A stretch of 31,930 nucleotides of DNA from a virus: positions 1-31,930 of the IMG/VR virus record IMGVR_UViG_3300004806_000056. One strand, written 5' to 3'. The notes under the pieces were generated by a model. That model saw only the letters and a list, made by a program, of their open reading frames with translations, did not search any database and had not been told where the DNA came from. Position numbers and translations under genes: made by a program. Below are positions 15,058 to 22,259 of this stretch, in pieces (the first letter of the stretch is position 1; each line of letters opens with the position of its first letter).

Positions 15058-15855
15058 ATGAATGATATCACTATTGTAACTGCCTTCTTCGACATTGGCC
15101 GTGGAGATTGGACTCCTGATAAAGGATTACCACACTATCTACACCGAACAACTGAAACTTATTTGGAAAGATTTGGCCACATGGCCAAACTCGAAAACAA
15201 GATTGTTGTATTTACCTCTAAAGAGTTAGCTGCTGATATTAAATTTCTAAGACAAGATAGACCAACAGAAATTCTTGTGGTTGATTTTCCTAATTCTTTC
15301 CAAGAACTGAGGGATTCAATCTCTAAAGTACAAAAAGATCCAGAATATTTAAAACAAATAAGTCCATCACAAATTCGTAATCCTGAATATTGGAATGCTG
15401 ATTATGTATTGGTCAATGCACTTAAATCAACCTTTGTAAATAAGGCCATACAATTAGGCCATGTACCAACAGATTTGGTTGCTTGGTTAGATTTTGGTTA
15501 TTGCCGTGAACCTTCTACAACAAACGATGTTACCAAATGGCAATATCCTTTTACCAAAGATAAAATCCATTTTTTCAATGTTCGTGATTATGATGGAAGC
15601 TTCATCTTAGATATTATCGCAAATAATATTGTACATATGCACGGATCTATGATTGTTGCGGGTAAAGAAATGTGGCCAACATTAGAAGCATTAATTCACC
15701 ATAGTGTCAATGAATTATTAAAGAACAATTTAATTGATGATGACCAAACATTGATGTTGATGTCTTATCTACAAAAACCAGAATTGTTTGAATTGCATCC
15801 AATCAAAGAATCAGACCCATTTATTATATTTAAGGAATATCAAAGTGAAAGTTGA
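15058..15855 (+). CDS. HtrL/YibB-type glycosyltransferase-like protein
   Basis: 265 aa. The N-terminus DITIVTAFFDIGRGDW is the signature of the HtrL/YibB (WlaTC) family found in LPS and capsule gene clusters. The later segment DLVAWLDFGYCREP carries the conserved D-F-G-Y stretch, and HMHGSMIVAGKEMW fits the acceptor side. The family is linked to bacterial surface-polysaccharide synthesis, though its chemistry is poorly defined. Its last 11 bases overlap the start of the next gene. It could alter host surface sugars or build a glycan for the virion. Confidence 0.85.
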   Translation: MNDITIVTAFFDIGRGDWTPDKGLPHYLHRTTETYLERFGHMAKLENKIVVFTSKELAADIKFLRQDRPTEILVVDFPNSFQELRDSISKVQKDPEYLKQISPSQIRNPEYWNADYVLVNALKSTFVNKAIQLGHVPTDLVAWLDFGYCREPSTTNDVTKWQYPFTKDKIHFFNVRDYDGSFILDIIANNIVHMHGSMIVAGKEMWPTLEALIHHSVNELLKNNLIDDDQTLMLMSYLQKPELFELHPIKESDPFIIFKEYQSES

Positions 15856-16564
15856 AATTAGACACACCATTAATATTGGAGATTTCCTAAACGCATTTCC
15901 TGTATTATCCGGTTTATCAAAATACACAAATGAAAAAATTGATTTGTTGGTTCGTGGTGAAATGAAACGATTTAATGGATTCAAGGAATTTATTAAATAT
16001 CAAGATTGTATCAATAGTGTTACATTTGATGATGAATACATTATTATGAATTATGAAGGTATTTCATTGAGTTCTATTACCAGAGAAGATAAAGAGAATA
16101 ACAATCGGCCAACAGAAACTTGCCGTTATGAGAATTGGGTTAATGACCATTATCGTATGTTATTTGAAGTGGATGATGATTTTGTATTACAAGTGGAAGA
16201 TTTAGATTTACCTGTAGATGGTGATAAACGATATGTGGGTGATAGATGGGCTGGCCCACTTATTGATGGTAGAAGAGCGTCCGGTTCACTATCACATCTT
16301 GACAATGTACACTTTTTAGATTATAATAGACCTTTGATGGAAAATGCTTACATTATCAAACATTGTAACAAACCATTCATTTCGGCATTTACGGGTACGG
16401 CAGTAATGGCCGATTTGATGAATGTGGATCAATTGGTTTTATGGACAGATGATTTAAGAATGTGGGACAATAAGCCCATCGAAGCATCATTTCAAAAACA
16501 CTTCTATGGAAATAGAAAATCTAAATTATTATATCTTGGCGATTTTGAAGAAAATGGAATATGA
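15845..16564 (+). CDS. cassette protein, possibly glycosyltransferase family 9-like
   Basis: 239 aa from the GTG at 15845, with AAGGA eight bases upstream; the same frame is open earlier but has no such site. The N-terminus MKVEIRHTINIGDFLNAFPVLSGL is reminiscent of GT9 heptosyltransferases ('iGDvllatPvl'), and the C-terminal part with FISAFTGTAVMADLM resembles their donor-site 'thGta.lA..l' segment. GT9 enzymes are usually about 340 aa, so this one would be minimal. It overlaps the methyltransferase gene by four bases. The assignment is tentative. Confidence 0.65.
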   Translation: MKVEIRHTINIGDFLNAFPVLSGLSKYTNEKIDLLVRGEMKRFNGFKEFIKYQDCINSVTFDDEYIIMNYEGISLSSITREDKENNNRPTETCRYENWVNDHYRMLFEVDDDFVLQVEDLDLPVDGDKRYVGDRWAGPLIDGRRASGSLSHLDNVHFLDYNRPLMENAYIIKHCNKPFISAFTGTAVMADLMNVDQLVLWTDDLRMWDNKPIEASFQKHFYGNRKSKLLYLGDFEENGI

Positions 16565-17097
16565 AAACAATTGAATATAAAAATAAAATTTATCCTGCAA
16601 TTCAAGGAGAAGGTAATGCAGCACAATATGCTATTCCTTTTGCAAAGAAATTTTGTCAAGGTGTAGGTTACGATATTGGATGTAATCGTTTAGAATGGGC
16701 ATTTCCTGGTGCTCAAGCAATTGATTTATTGTTTAATGATGGATGGGATGCTTATAATCTTCCTGAAAATCAAGTAGATTATATTTTCTCAAGCCATTGT
16801 TTGGAACATTTACCAAATTGGGTTGATGCTTTAGATTATTGGACTTCAAAATTAAAAATTCCATATCAAACACTCAATAAAGACGGAACAGTTGGAGTTC
16901 ATAATGGGGGAATATTATTTCTTTATTTACCACATTACAGTCAAGAATATTGGAGACCATGGAATAATCGTAAACATCTTCATTCCTTTGTTCCCGAAAC
17001 TATCATTGATTATATGACCGATAGAGGATATAAAAACATATTTTATTCTGAACGAGATTTATTGAATTCATTTATGGTTGTTGGTGAAAAAGCATGA
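16561..17097 (+). CDS. class I SAM-dependent methyltransferase
   Basis: 178 aa. Motif I is reduced to GVGYDIGCN (about 35-43), followed by AIDLLFNDGWDAYNLPENQVD and the motif IV-like IFSSHCLEHLPNWVDAL. A C-terminal strand pair (GGILFLYLPHYS, NSFMVVGEKA) completes the Rossmann-like core. The H-C-L-E-H motif is shared by sugar and small-molecule methyltransferases. Context (sugar cassette) suggests O-methylation of a glycan or of a nucleotide sugar. Substrate unknown. Confidence 0.8.
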   Translation: MKTIEYKNKIYPAIQGEGNAAQYAIPFAKKFCQGVGYDIGCNRLEWAFPGAQAIDLLFNDGWDAYNLPENQVDYIFSSHCLEHLPNWVDALDYWTSKLKIPYQTLNKDGTVGVHNGGILFLYLPHYSQEYWRPWNNRKHLHSFVPETIIDYMTDRGYKNIFYSERDLLNSFMVVGEKA

Positions 17098-17732
17098 TTG
17101 AAGGTTATTCACAGTTAACCGCAGGCCATTGGTTTCAGAGAAATCTTACAGGTCCATCACCTGATTATAGTGCTTCATATTCTCAAAACAGCTACGACAC
17201 CTATGGTACCAATGATGCCATGTCGGAATTAAGATACAATCTTATTCAAAATACAATTGGTGATTTTGATAGTATTTGTGACTATGGTTATGGTAATGGT
17301 GCTTTTATGAAGCATTGTGTCAGTAATGGTAAAGATGTTTATGGTTATGACATATCAGACTATCCTGTACCGTTGGGATCTAAAAGGACAGTCGTTCCAG
17401 ACAGTTTAGAAGTTGATGTAATGACATTCTATGATTGTATTGAACACATACCCCAACGCAATCTGGTCAAGTTTCTAAAGTCCAAACGAGCCAACCATTT
17501 TGTCATTTCGGTACCTTGGTTTCATGAATCTCTCGGTCCAGAGTGGTTTAGAAAATGGAAACATCGTAGAGAAAATGAACATATTCATCATTTCGATTCA
17601 GCTGGACTAATCAATCTACTAATCCAATCTGGATACAAAATAATCTATGTTGGTAACGCAGAGGATAAGGTTCGGAAACCAGTAGATAATTATCCGAACA
17701 TTTTAACGGTTATTGCATCAAAAATCCAATAA
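17094..17732 (+). CDS. class I SAM-dependent methyltransferase-like protein
   Basis: 212 aa, overlapping the previous methyltransferase by four bases. SAM motif ICDYGYGNGAFMKHC (about 62-76) and YGYDISDYPVPLG (second strand), then TFYDCIEHIPQRNLVKFLKS, the post-motif 'D.iEHi' region. HFVISVPWFHESLGPEW resembles the 'isvPn' strand of sugar N/O-methyltransferases and is followed by a His-rich HIHHFDSAGL, as in the 'h...f....l..ll...G' motif. It is the last gene of the cassette. Confidence 0.82.
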   Translation: MIEGYSQLTAGHWFQRNLTGPSPDYSASYSQNSYDTYGTNDAMSELRYNLIQNTIGDFDSICDYGYGNGAFMKHCVSNGKDVYGYDISDYPVPLGSKRTVVPDSLEVDVMTFYDCIEHIPQRNLVKFLKSKRANHFVISVPWFHESLGPEWFRKWKHRRENEHIHHFDSAGLINLLIQSGYKIIYVGNAEDKVRKPVDNYPNILTVIASKIQ

Positions 17733-17793
17733 TTCTGCGACTATGTATCTAACCCAATCTTTCTAATCTTTGTGGTTGAAAAGATGGATGTTG

Positions 17794-17801
17794 TATAAAT
17801 A
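17794..17801 (+). promoter_or_regulatory. T4-type late promoter (TATAAATA)
   Basis: An exact octamer 44 bases before the ATG at 17845, in the 112-base gap that separates the sugar cassette from the virion-associated block. The gap holds nothing else that I can see. Confidence 0.8.
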
Positions 17802-17844
17802 AGCAACTGGCAACCAAAGTGTGTTGCAAATCAAAAGGAAAATC

Positions 17845-19035
17845 ATGTTATCATTTAAGTCATTCCTAACGGAAGAAGCCGAAAAAGGTTCTGAACTTAA
17901 GCATATTCATCATGCAGAAGATAGACCATTAATGCATGGCCATGCAGGATTTGAACACGCACACGCTGCTTTAACTAAAGTTCATGCACATATTACTGGC
18001 GGCCACAACAACACTAATCTAACAACAAAGTATGATGGTTCACCTTCACTAGTTTTTGGCCATCATCCTAAGAATGGTAAATTCTTTGTTGCAACAAAAT
18101 CTGCCTTCAATAAAAATCCAAAGATTAATCATACAGAAAAAGACATTGATAGAAATCATGGTCATGCTCCTGGTTTAGCCGTTGCACTCAAACACGCATT
18201 AAAGCATCTACCTAAAGTGGCACCAAAACATGGTGTTTATCAAGGCGACTTATTACATCATGCTGGTAGTGAAAAATTATCTGAAGGTTACATTGTAGAG
18301 GCAAAAGGTGATGTTTCCTTTACTCCAAATACAATCACTTATACTGCTCATGGTGATGAGGCCAAAAAGGTTAAGCACTCCAAGGTTGGTGTTGCCGTTC
18401 ATACGCAATATAGTGATGATATGAAACATACCACACCTCATGTGGATATGAGTAAATTTAAAGAACATCCGGATGTACACATTCACGGTGCAGAACACGA
18501 TACAAGTAAAGTAAAACATTCCGCTGAGAATGAAAAGACATTTCAGAAGCATATGACTGCTGCCAAAGAAATTCATGACACACATGGCCACAAGATGTAT
18601 GACGCTGTTCATCCAAAACATAGTGGAGAAACTGGTCATTTATCAACATATGTAAATCATACTGTTCGCCACGACCAAGTACCAAGTGTTAAAGGTTTCA
18701 AAGAACACCTACACTCACAACATGAAAAAATGGCTTCAAAGGTTTCTACCGAAAAATCCAAGTCTGAAAAAACTGGTGAAGGTAAGAAACAGATTGCTCA
18801 TGTTGAAAAGAATAAAGAACATTATGGTAACTTATTTTCAATGCACCATCATTTACACCAAGCAAAAAATGCATTGGTTAAATCTTTAGAAACTCATGAA
18901 GGTAGATATGAACACCACATTGCTGGTAAGAAATCTAAACCTGAAGGTTTTGTGGTACACCATGATAATGAACCAACTAAACTTGTCAATCGTGCTGAGT
19001 TTGCTAAACAGAATCTATTAAAAGTCCGTAAATGA
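17845..19035 (+). CDS. His-rich KxDG nucleotidyltransferase-like protein with internal-protein leader
   Basis: 396 aa from ATG with AAAAGGAA upstream. K62-Y-D-G65 followed by SPSLVFG and FVATKSAF matches motif I of covalent nucleotidyltransferases (RNA/DNA ligases, KxDG). Later GVYQGDLLHHAG, EGYIVEAKGD and KPEGFVVHH, followed by TKLVN, could be motifs III, IIIa/IV and V. The predicted reaction is nucleotide transfer or ligation through a lysyl-AMP. The first ten residues MLSFKSFLTE match the capsid-targeting leader of T4 internal proteins, with cleavage expected after E10. About 13% of residues are His (hand count near 53), which is extreme. It overlaps the next gene by four bases and follows a late promoter, so delivery with the virion is plausible. 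The ligase call rests on motifs only. Confidence 0.75.
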   Translation: MLSFKSFLTEEAEKGSELKHIHHAEDRPLMHGHAGFEHAHAALTKVHAHITGGHNNTNLTTKYDGSPSLVFGHHPKNGKFFVATKSAFNKNPKINHTEKDIDRNHGHAPGLAVALKHALKHLPKVAPKHGVYQGDLLHHAGSEKLSEGYIVEAKGDVSFTPNTITYTAHGDEAKKVKHSKVGVAVHTQYSDDMKHTTPHVDMSKFKEHPDVHIHGAEHDTSKVKHSAENEKTFQKHMTAAKEIHDTHGHKMYDAVHPKHSGETGHLSTYVNHTVRHDQVPSVKGFKEHLHSQHEKMASKVSTEKSKSEKTGEGKKQIAHVEKNKEHYGNLFSMHHHLHQAKNALVKSLETHEGRYEHHIAGKKSKPEGFVVHHDNEPTKLVNRAEFAKQNLLKVRK

Positions 19036-20906
19036 AATCATTTTCAGAGTTACTAAGAGAGGAAGCAAAAGCTGAAAAGCATCATGCAATGACTTTTGGT
19101 CGCATGAATCCTCCTACATCCGGTCACTTGAAACTTGTAGATAAAGTTAAAGATGTTGCCGCTAAACATAATGCTTCTCATTCTGTCGTGGTATCACATT
19201 CACAAGATGCCAAGAAGAATCCATTAAGTGGTGAACAAAAAGTAAAACACTTAAAAAGGTATTCACCAGAAACTTCTTTCAAATCTTCCTCCAAAGAACA
19301 TCCATCGGTCTTGCACCATGCTGCTGAATTGCATAAAAAAGGTGTAACTCACCTTCATATGGTTGTCGGTTCTGACCGAGTTAAAGAAATGCATCATATA
19401 TTACACAAATATAATGGTGTAGAATCTTCTCATGGTAAGTATCACTTCAAAAAGATTACTGTACATTCCGCAGGCCATCGTGATCCTGATGCTGAAGGTA
19501 CCGAAGGTATGTCTGGTTCTAAAATGAGGCACCATGCTTCAACGGGTAACTATAAAGAATTTAAGAAAGGTGTTCCTGGCCATGTTCCTGAACACCATGC
19601 AAAAGAACTCTACCATGATGTCCGTAAAGGTATGGGTGTACATGAATCTGTTGACCGTGGTTTGTTCAAAGCAATTTTTGTAACGGGTGGACCTGGTTCG
19701 GGTAAAGATATTGTAATCCGTGAAGCCATTGCTGAATCAAAGGCAGTAGAATTAAATTCCGTGCAGGCCTTTGAGTACCTTGCAGACAAACAGAAACTAT
19801 CAGAAAAGACTAGTGATTTCCGTAGAGAATCTATAAGGAATCGTGGACCACTCATCATCAATGGTCCGGCCGATGACTTTAATCGTATCTCCCATATCAA
19901 AGAAGAACTGGAAGACCTCGGTTATTATACTATGATGGTATTTGTTAATACCACAAACGAAGCCAGTCAAGAAAGAAATACCAAATTATCTAGAATGATG
20001 GTCGAATCCGTCAGATATGATAAGTGGGTACAGGCACAAAAGAGTAAGGAACACTTCTCCGAATCATTTAACAATTTTGTCTATATTGATAATACAGGTA
20101 CGGTTGACGCCATCGAACAAGATATAACTGAAACTTACCTAAATATCAACAGGTTTATAGACAATAAAACTTATAACGAGGTTGCAACCGTTTGGTTAGA
20201 AACCCACAATAAGTTAAATATAAACGATAAAATAGTTTCATTGTTCAAGGAAGAAATAAATGTTGAAAAAGTTAATAAGTTTCTTAAAGTCAAAACCAAC
20301 CCAGCCCTCAAAGCAGACGGTCTCGACAGTATCCCGGCCGACAATCGTGCCGGTGACCCCAACGCAGACAATATCAAGTGGGACGCCCCCAAAAGAAACA
20401 AAACCTACACCTTCCGCACCTACAGCGAAGAAAGCAATCCCAAGTTCCAAATCAAGCCAGTCCCCAAAGAAAGCAACTTCTCCAAGGACAAAGAAAAAGG
20501 CAAAGTAAAAAGGTCATTGAGTGCTTCTCGTATCGGTAATCCACCAGGTGTTGGACCAGAATTCGATACAAGAACCTCAGGACAAGGTTTAACAGGTGGT
20601 GCAGGACTAGGTAATCAGACATATAGTGAGGACCAAGAATATAGTAATGCAAGTCCTAGTAGTACAGCGTTTCCATCTGGTGGGTCACCAAATCCACTAA
20701 GTAATGATTATACAGACAAACCAAAAGATTTTAAGAAGTTTAGAAAACAATTTAAAGAAGCCATTGACGATCCAGGTGCTTGTGACATGGGGGTTGGTGG
20801 TGTATTAGGTGGGGCTAGTAATAAAGAAGGCATGGACACCTATAAGGACCAAAACAGAAACATCGGTATCGAAATAAAAAAGAAAAAGAAAAAGGGAGCA
20901 CAATAA
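19032..20906 (+). CDS. fused nucleotidyltransferase and P-loop kinase with internal-protein leader
   Basis: 624 aa. The leader MKSFSELLRE resembles T4 internal-protein capsid targeting. Residues 19-180 form an adenylyl/cytidylyltransferase fold: TFGRMNPPTSGHLKLVDKV with T-S-G-H (29-32) as the HxGH-type motif, and EGMSGSKMR (158-166) as the 'ISxTxxR' signature. Residues about 210-390 form a P-loop kinase: FVTGGPGSGKDIVI with Walker A 219-226 and IINGPADDFNRIS, in the style of zeta-toxin or polynucleotide-kinase folds. The C-terminal third is low-complexity and probably disordered, and a second ORF (20260-20508) is overprinted there. It overlaps the ligase-like gene by four bases. Together they could make an end-healing and sealing pair, or a nucleotide/NAD enzyme; the substrate is not readable. 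Confidence 0.8.
   Translation: MKSFSELLREEAKAEKHHAMTFGRMNPPTSGHLKLVDKVKDVAAKHNASHSVVVSHSQDAKKNPLSGEQKVKHLKRYSPETSFKSSSKEHPSVLHHAAELHKKGVTHLHMVVGSDRVKEMHHILHKYNGVESSHGKYHFKKITVHSAGHRDPDAEGTEGMSGSKMRHHASTGNYKEFKKGVPGHVPEHHAKELYHDVRKGMGVHESVDRGLFKAIFVTGGPGSGKDIVIREAIAESKAVELNSVQAFEYLADKQKLSEKTSDFRRESIRNRGPLIINGPADDFNRISHIKEELEDLGYYTMMVFVNTTNEASQERNTKLSRMMVESVRYDKWVQAQKSKEHFSESFNNFVYIDNTGTVDAIEQDITETYLNINRFIDNKTYNEVATVWLETHNKLNINDKIVSLFKEEINVEKVNKFLKVKTNPALKADGLDSIPADNRAGDPNADNIKWDAPKRNKTYTFRTYSEESNPKFQIKPVPKESNFSKDKEKGKVKRSLSASRIGNPPGVGPEFDTRTSGQGLTGGAGLGNQTYSEDQEYSNASPSSTAFPSGGSPNPLSNDYTDKPKDFKKFRKQFKEAIDDPGACDMGVGGVLGGASNKEGMDTYKDQNRNIGIEIKKKKKKGAQ
20260..20508 (+). CDS. overprinted basic Ser/Thr/Pro/Lys-rich protein (+1 frame)
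   Basis: 82 aa in the +1 frame of the kinase gene. AAGGAAG lies at ideal distance from the ATG at 20260. The product starts with an amphipathic MLKKLISFLKSKP, then Thr/Pro/Ser-rich linker sequence, and ends KKATSPRTKKKAK. From about 20295 to 20505 the host frame abruptly uses C in third positions (GCC, ACC, GAC, CCC, AAC), unlike the A/T-ending codons before and after. Those C's are second positions in this frame and code its Ser, Thr, Pro and Ala. The composition switch ends with this ORF's stop, strong evidence that it is a real gene. It has no signal peptide or TM; function unknown. Confidence 0.65.
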   Translation: MLKKLISFLKSKPTQPSKQTVSTVSRPTIVPVTPTQTISSGTPPKETKPTPSAPTAKKAIPSSKSSQSPKKATSPRTKKKAK

Positions 20907-22250
20907 ATGTTTGCAAAATCCAAAATCAGCCAGTCAATAATTGATGCAGTTAGTTTAATCATTAGTGAAAAATCTGAAAAAGTCCAACAATTGGACGAAG
21001 CCGGTAATATCAAAATTCCAACACCAACAGGAACCAAAGTCCTTGGTGGTAGTTATGGTAATTCTGCAGCTGCTCACCGTGACCAAACCAAATCATCTGT
21101 TGATTCTTTAAAAGAACCTACTAAAAAAGATATTGAAAAAGATTCTCGTCTTTATGTAAAGGATACTGGTCAAAAAAGAAACTATAAAGTTCACGCTGGA
21201 AGATTTTTCTCTAATATGGATTCTGAACTTCCTACTAAAGGAAAAGAAGAACCTCGTTATAAGAATGAAGAAGTTGAGGCACATGAAAAGAAAATGCACG
21301 GTGAATCATTTGCTGCTCGTTTGATTGAAGGCCTTAAAACAAAACAAAATGAAGCCGCTGAAACCTCTGATGTTACTACTGATACATTAGCTGGTCGTTC
21401 AGAAGGTGGCAAAGATAACGATTTCAAAAAATTCAAAGTCAAACTAAAAGGTGATGGTGTTACACGACCTGCAGCTGCTACTCCAGAATTGACACCTGCA
21501 AGAGCCTCTATTCATGCTGAAGAATTTGAATTGAATGAAGGTGATAATCTTGGCGACATTGCTAAGAAACACGGCATGGAATTCAATAGAACCACTTATG
21601 GCGCTGGAATGAAACACCCAAAACATGGTGAGATTTCTATCAACCGTTATGGTGAATGGCATCACAAAGGAACTAAAGCTCAAGGTGATAGCACAGATAA
21701 ATTTTCTAGTTTAGATAAACACCTTGCTACATTAAAAGAAGAAGTTGAAGGATTGGATGAAGCTGTTTCACGCAAAGACTTTAAGTTGGTTGCGGATTTA
21801 ATCAAAACTCATGATAATGCTGATAAGCGTAAAGAGTTAGCAAACCACCATGCAAGTATTTTTGCACAACAAAATCCTCGTTTTGACCATGCCAAGTTTC
21901 TAAAGGCTGCTGGTGTTAATGAATCTTTTGAAGATGAGCATGGTATTCCTAGTTCACCTAAAAAGAACCAAGACATTGCTGATAAATCACACTTAAAAGA
22001 TTTAGGTAAGAAACCATCTTTGAAAGGTGATATTAAAAACTTTGGTCGTTTCTTAGCAGGTAAAAAAGAAACTAACGAAGCCAAAACACTTTCACCTGGC
22101 CAAGACGATGCACCTTTTGATCCTCCTTATGCAGATGTTCCAAAGAATGTTAAAGACAAATCTGGTGCAGTTCATACACCAATGTCCCGTGCAAAAGATT
22201 TAGCTCGCAATGCTATGAATAAAGTTAAAAAAGATATGTCTGTCAAATAA
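20907..22250 (+). CDS. virion-associated modular protein, probable head-internal
   Basis: 447 aa, directly after the kinase stop. The N-terminus FAKSKISQSIIDAVSLIISE is an amphipathic helix ending in a hydrophobic-x-Glu prohead-protease-like site. The rest is Lys/Glu-rich and modular. A segment of LysM-like start EGDNLGDIAKKHGMEF (about 212-227) runs into GEISINRYGEWHHKG. VSRKDFKLVADLIKTHDNAD followed by RKELANHHASIFAQQNPRF (about 287-325) is a helical module seen in many phage proteins. Other L/I-x-E sites (RLIEGL, FELNEGD, GLDEAV) could be cut by a gp21-type protease. I infer a scaffold/core or internal head protein; the exact role is unknown. Confidence 0.7.
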   Translation: MFAKSKISQSIIDAVSLIISEKSEKVQQLDEAGNIKIPTPTGTKVLGGSYGNSAAAHRDQTKSSVDSLKEPTKKDIEKDSRLYVKDTGQKRNYKVHAGRFFSNMDSELPTKGKEEPRYKNEEVEAHEKKMHGESFAARLIEGLKTKQNEAAETSDVTTDTLAGRSEGGKDNDFKKFKVKLKGDGVTRPAAATPELTPARASIHAEEFELNEGDNLGDIAKKHGMEFNRTTYGAGMKHPKHGEISINRYGEWHHKGTKAQGDSTDKFSSLDKHLATLKEEVEGLDEAVSRKDFKLVADLIKTHDNADKRKELANHHASIFAQQNPRFDHAKFLKAAGVNESFEDEHGIPSSPKKNQDIADKSHLKDLGKKPSLKGDIKNFGRFLAGKKETNEAKTLSPGQDDAPFDPPYADVPKNVKDKSGAVHTPMSRAKDLARNAMNKVKKDMSVK

Positions 22251-22259
22251 GGCAAGAAG

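Noticed and set aside
20171-20450. Two minus-strand ORFs across the C-rich part of the kinase gene.
   Set aside because: The composition bias is fully explained by the + strand overprinted frame; no start signals on the minus strand.
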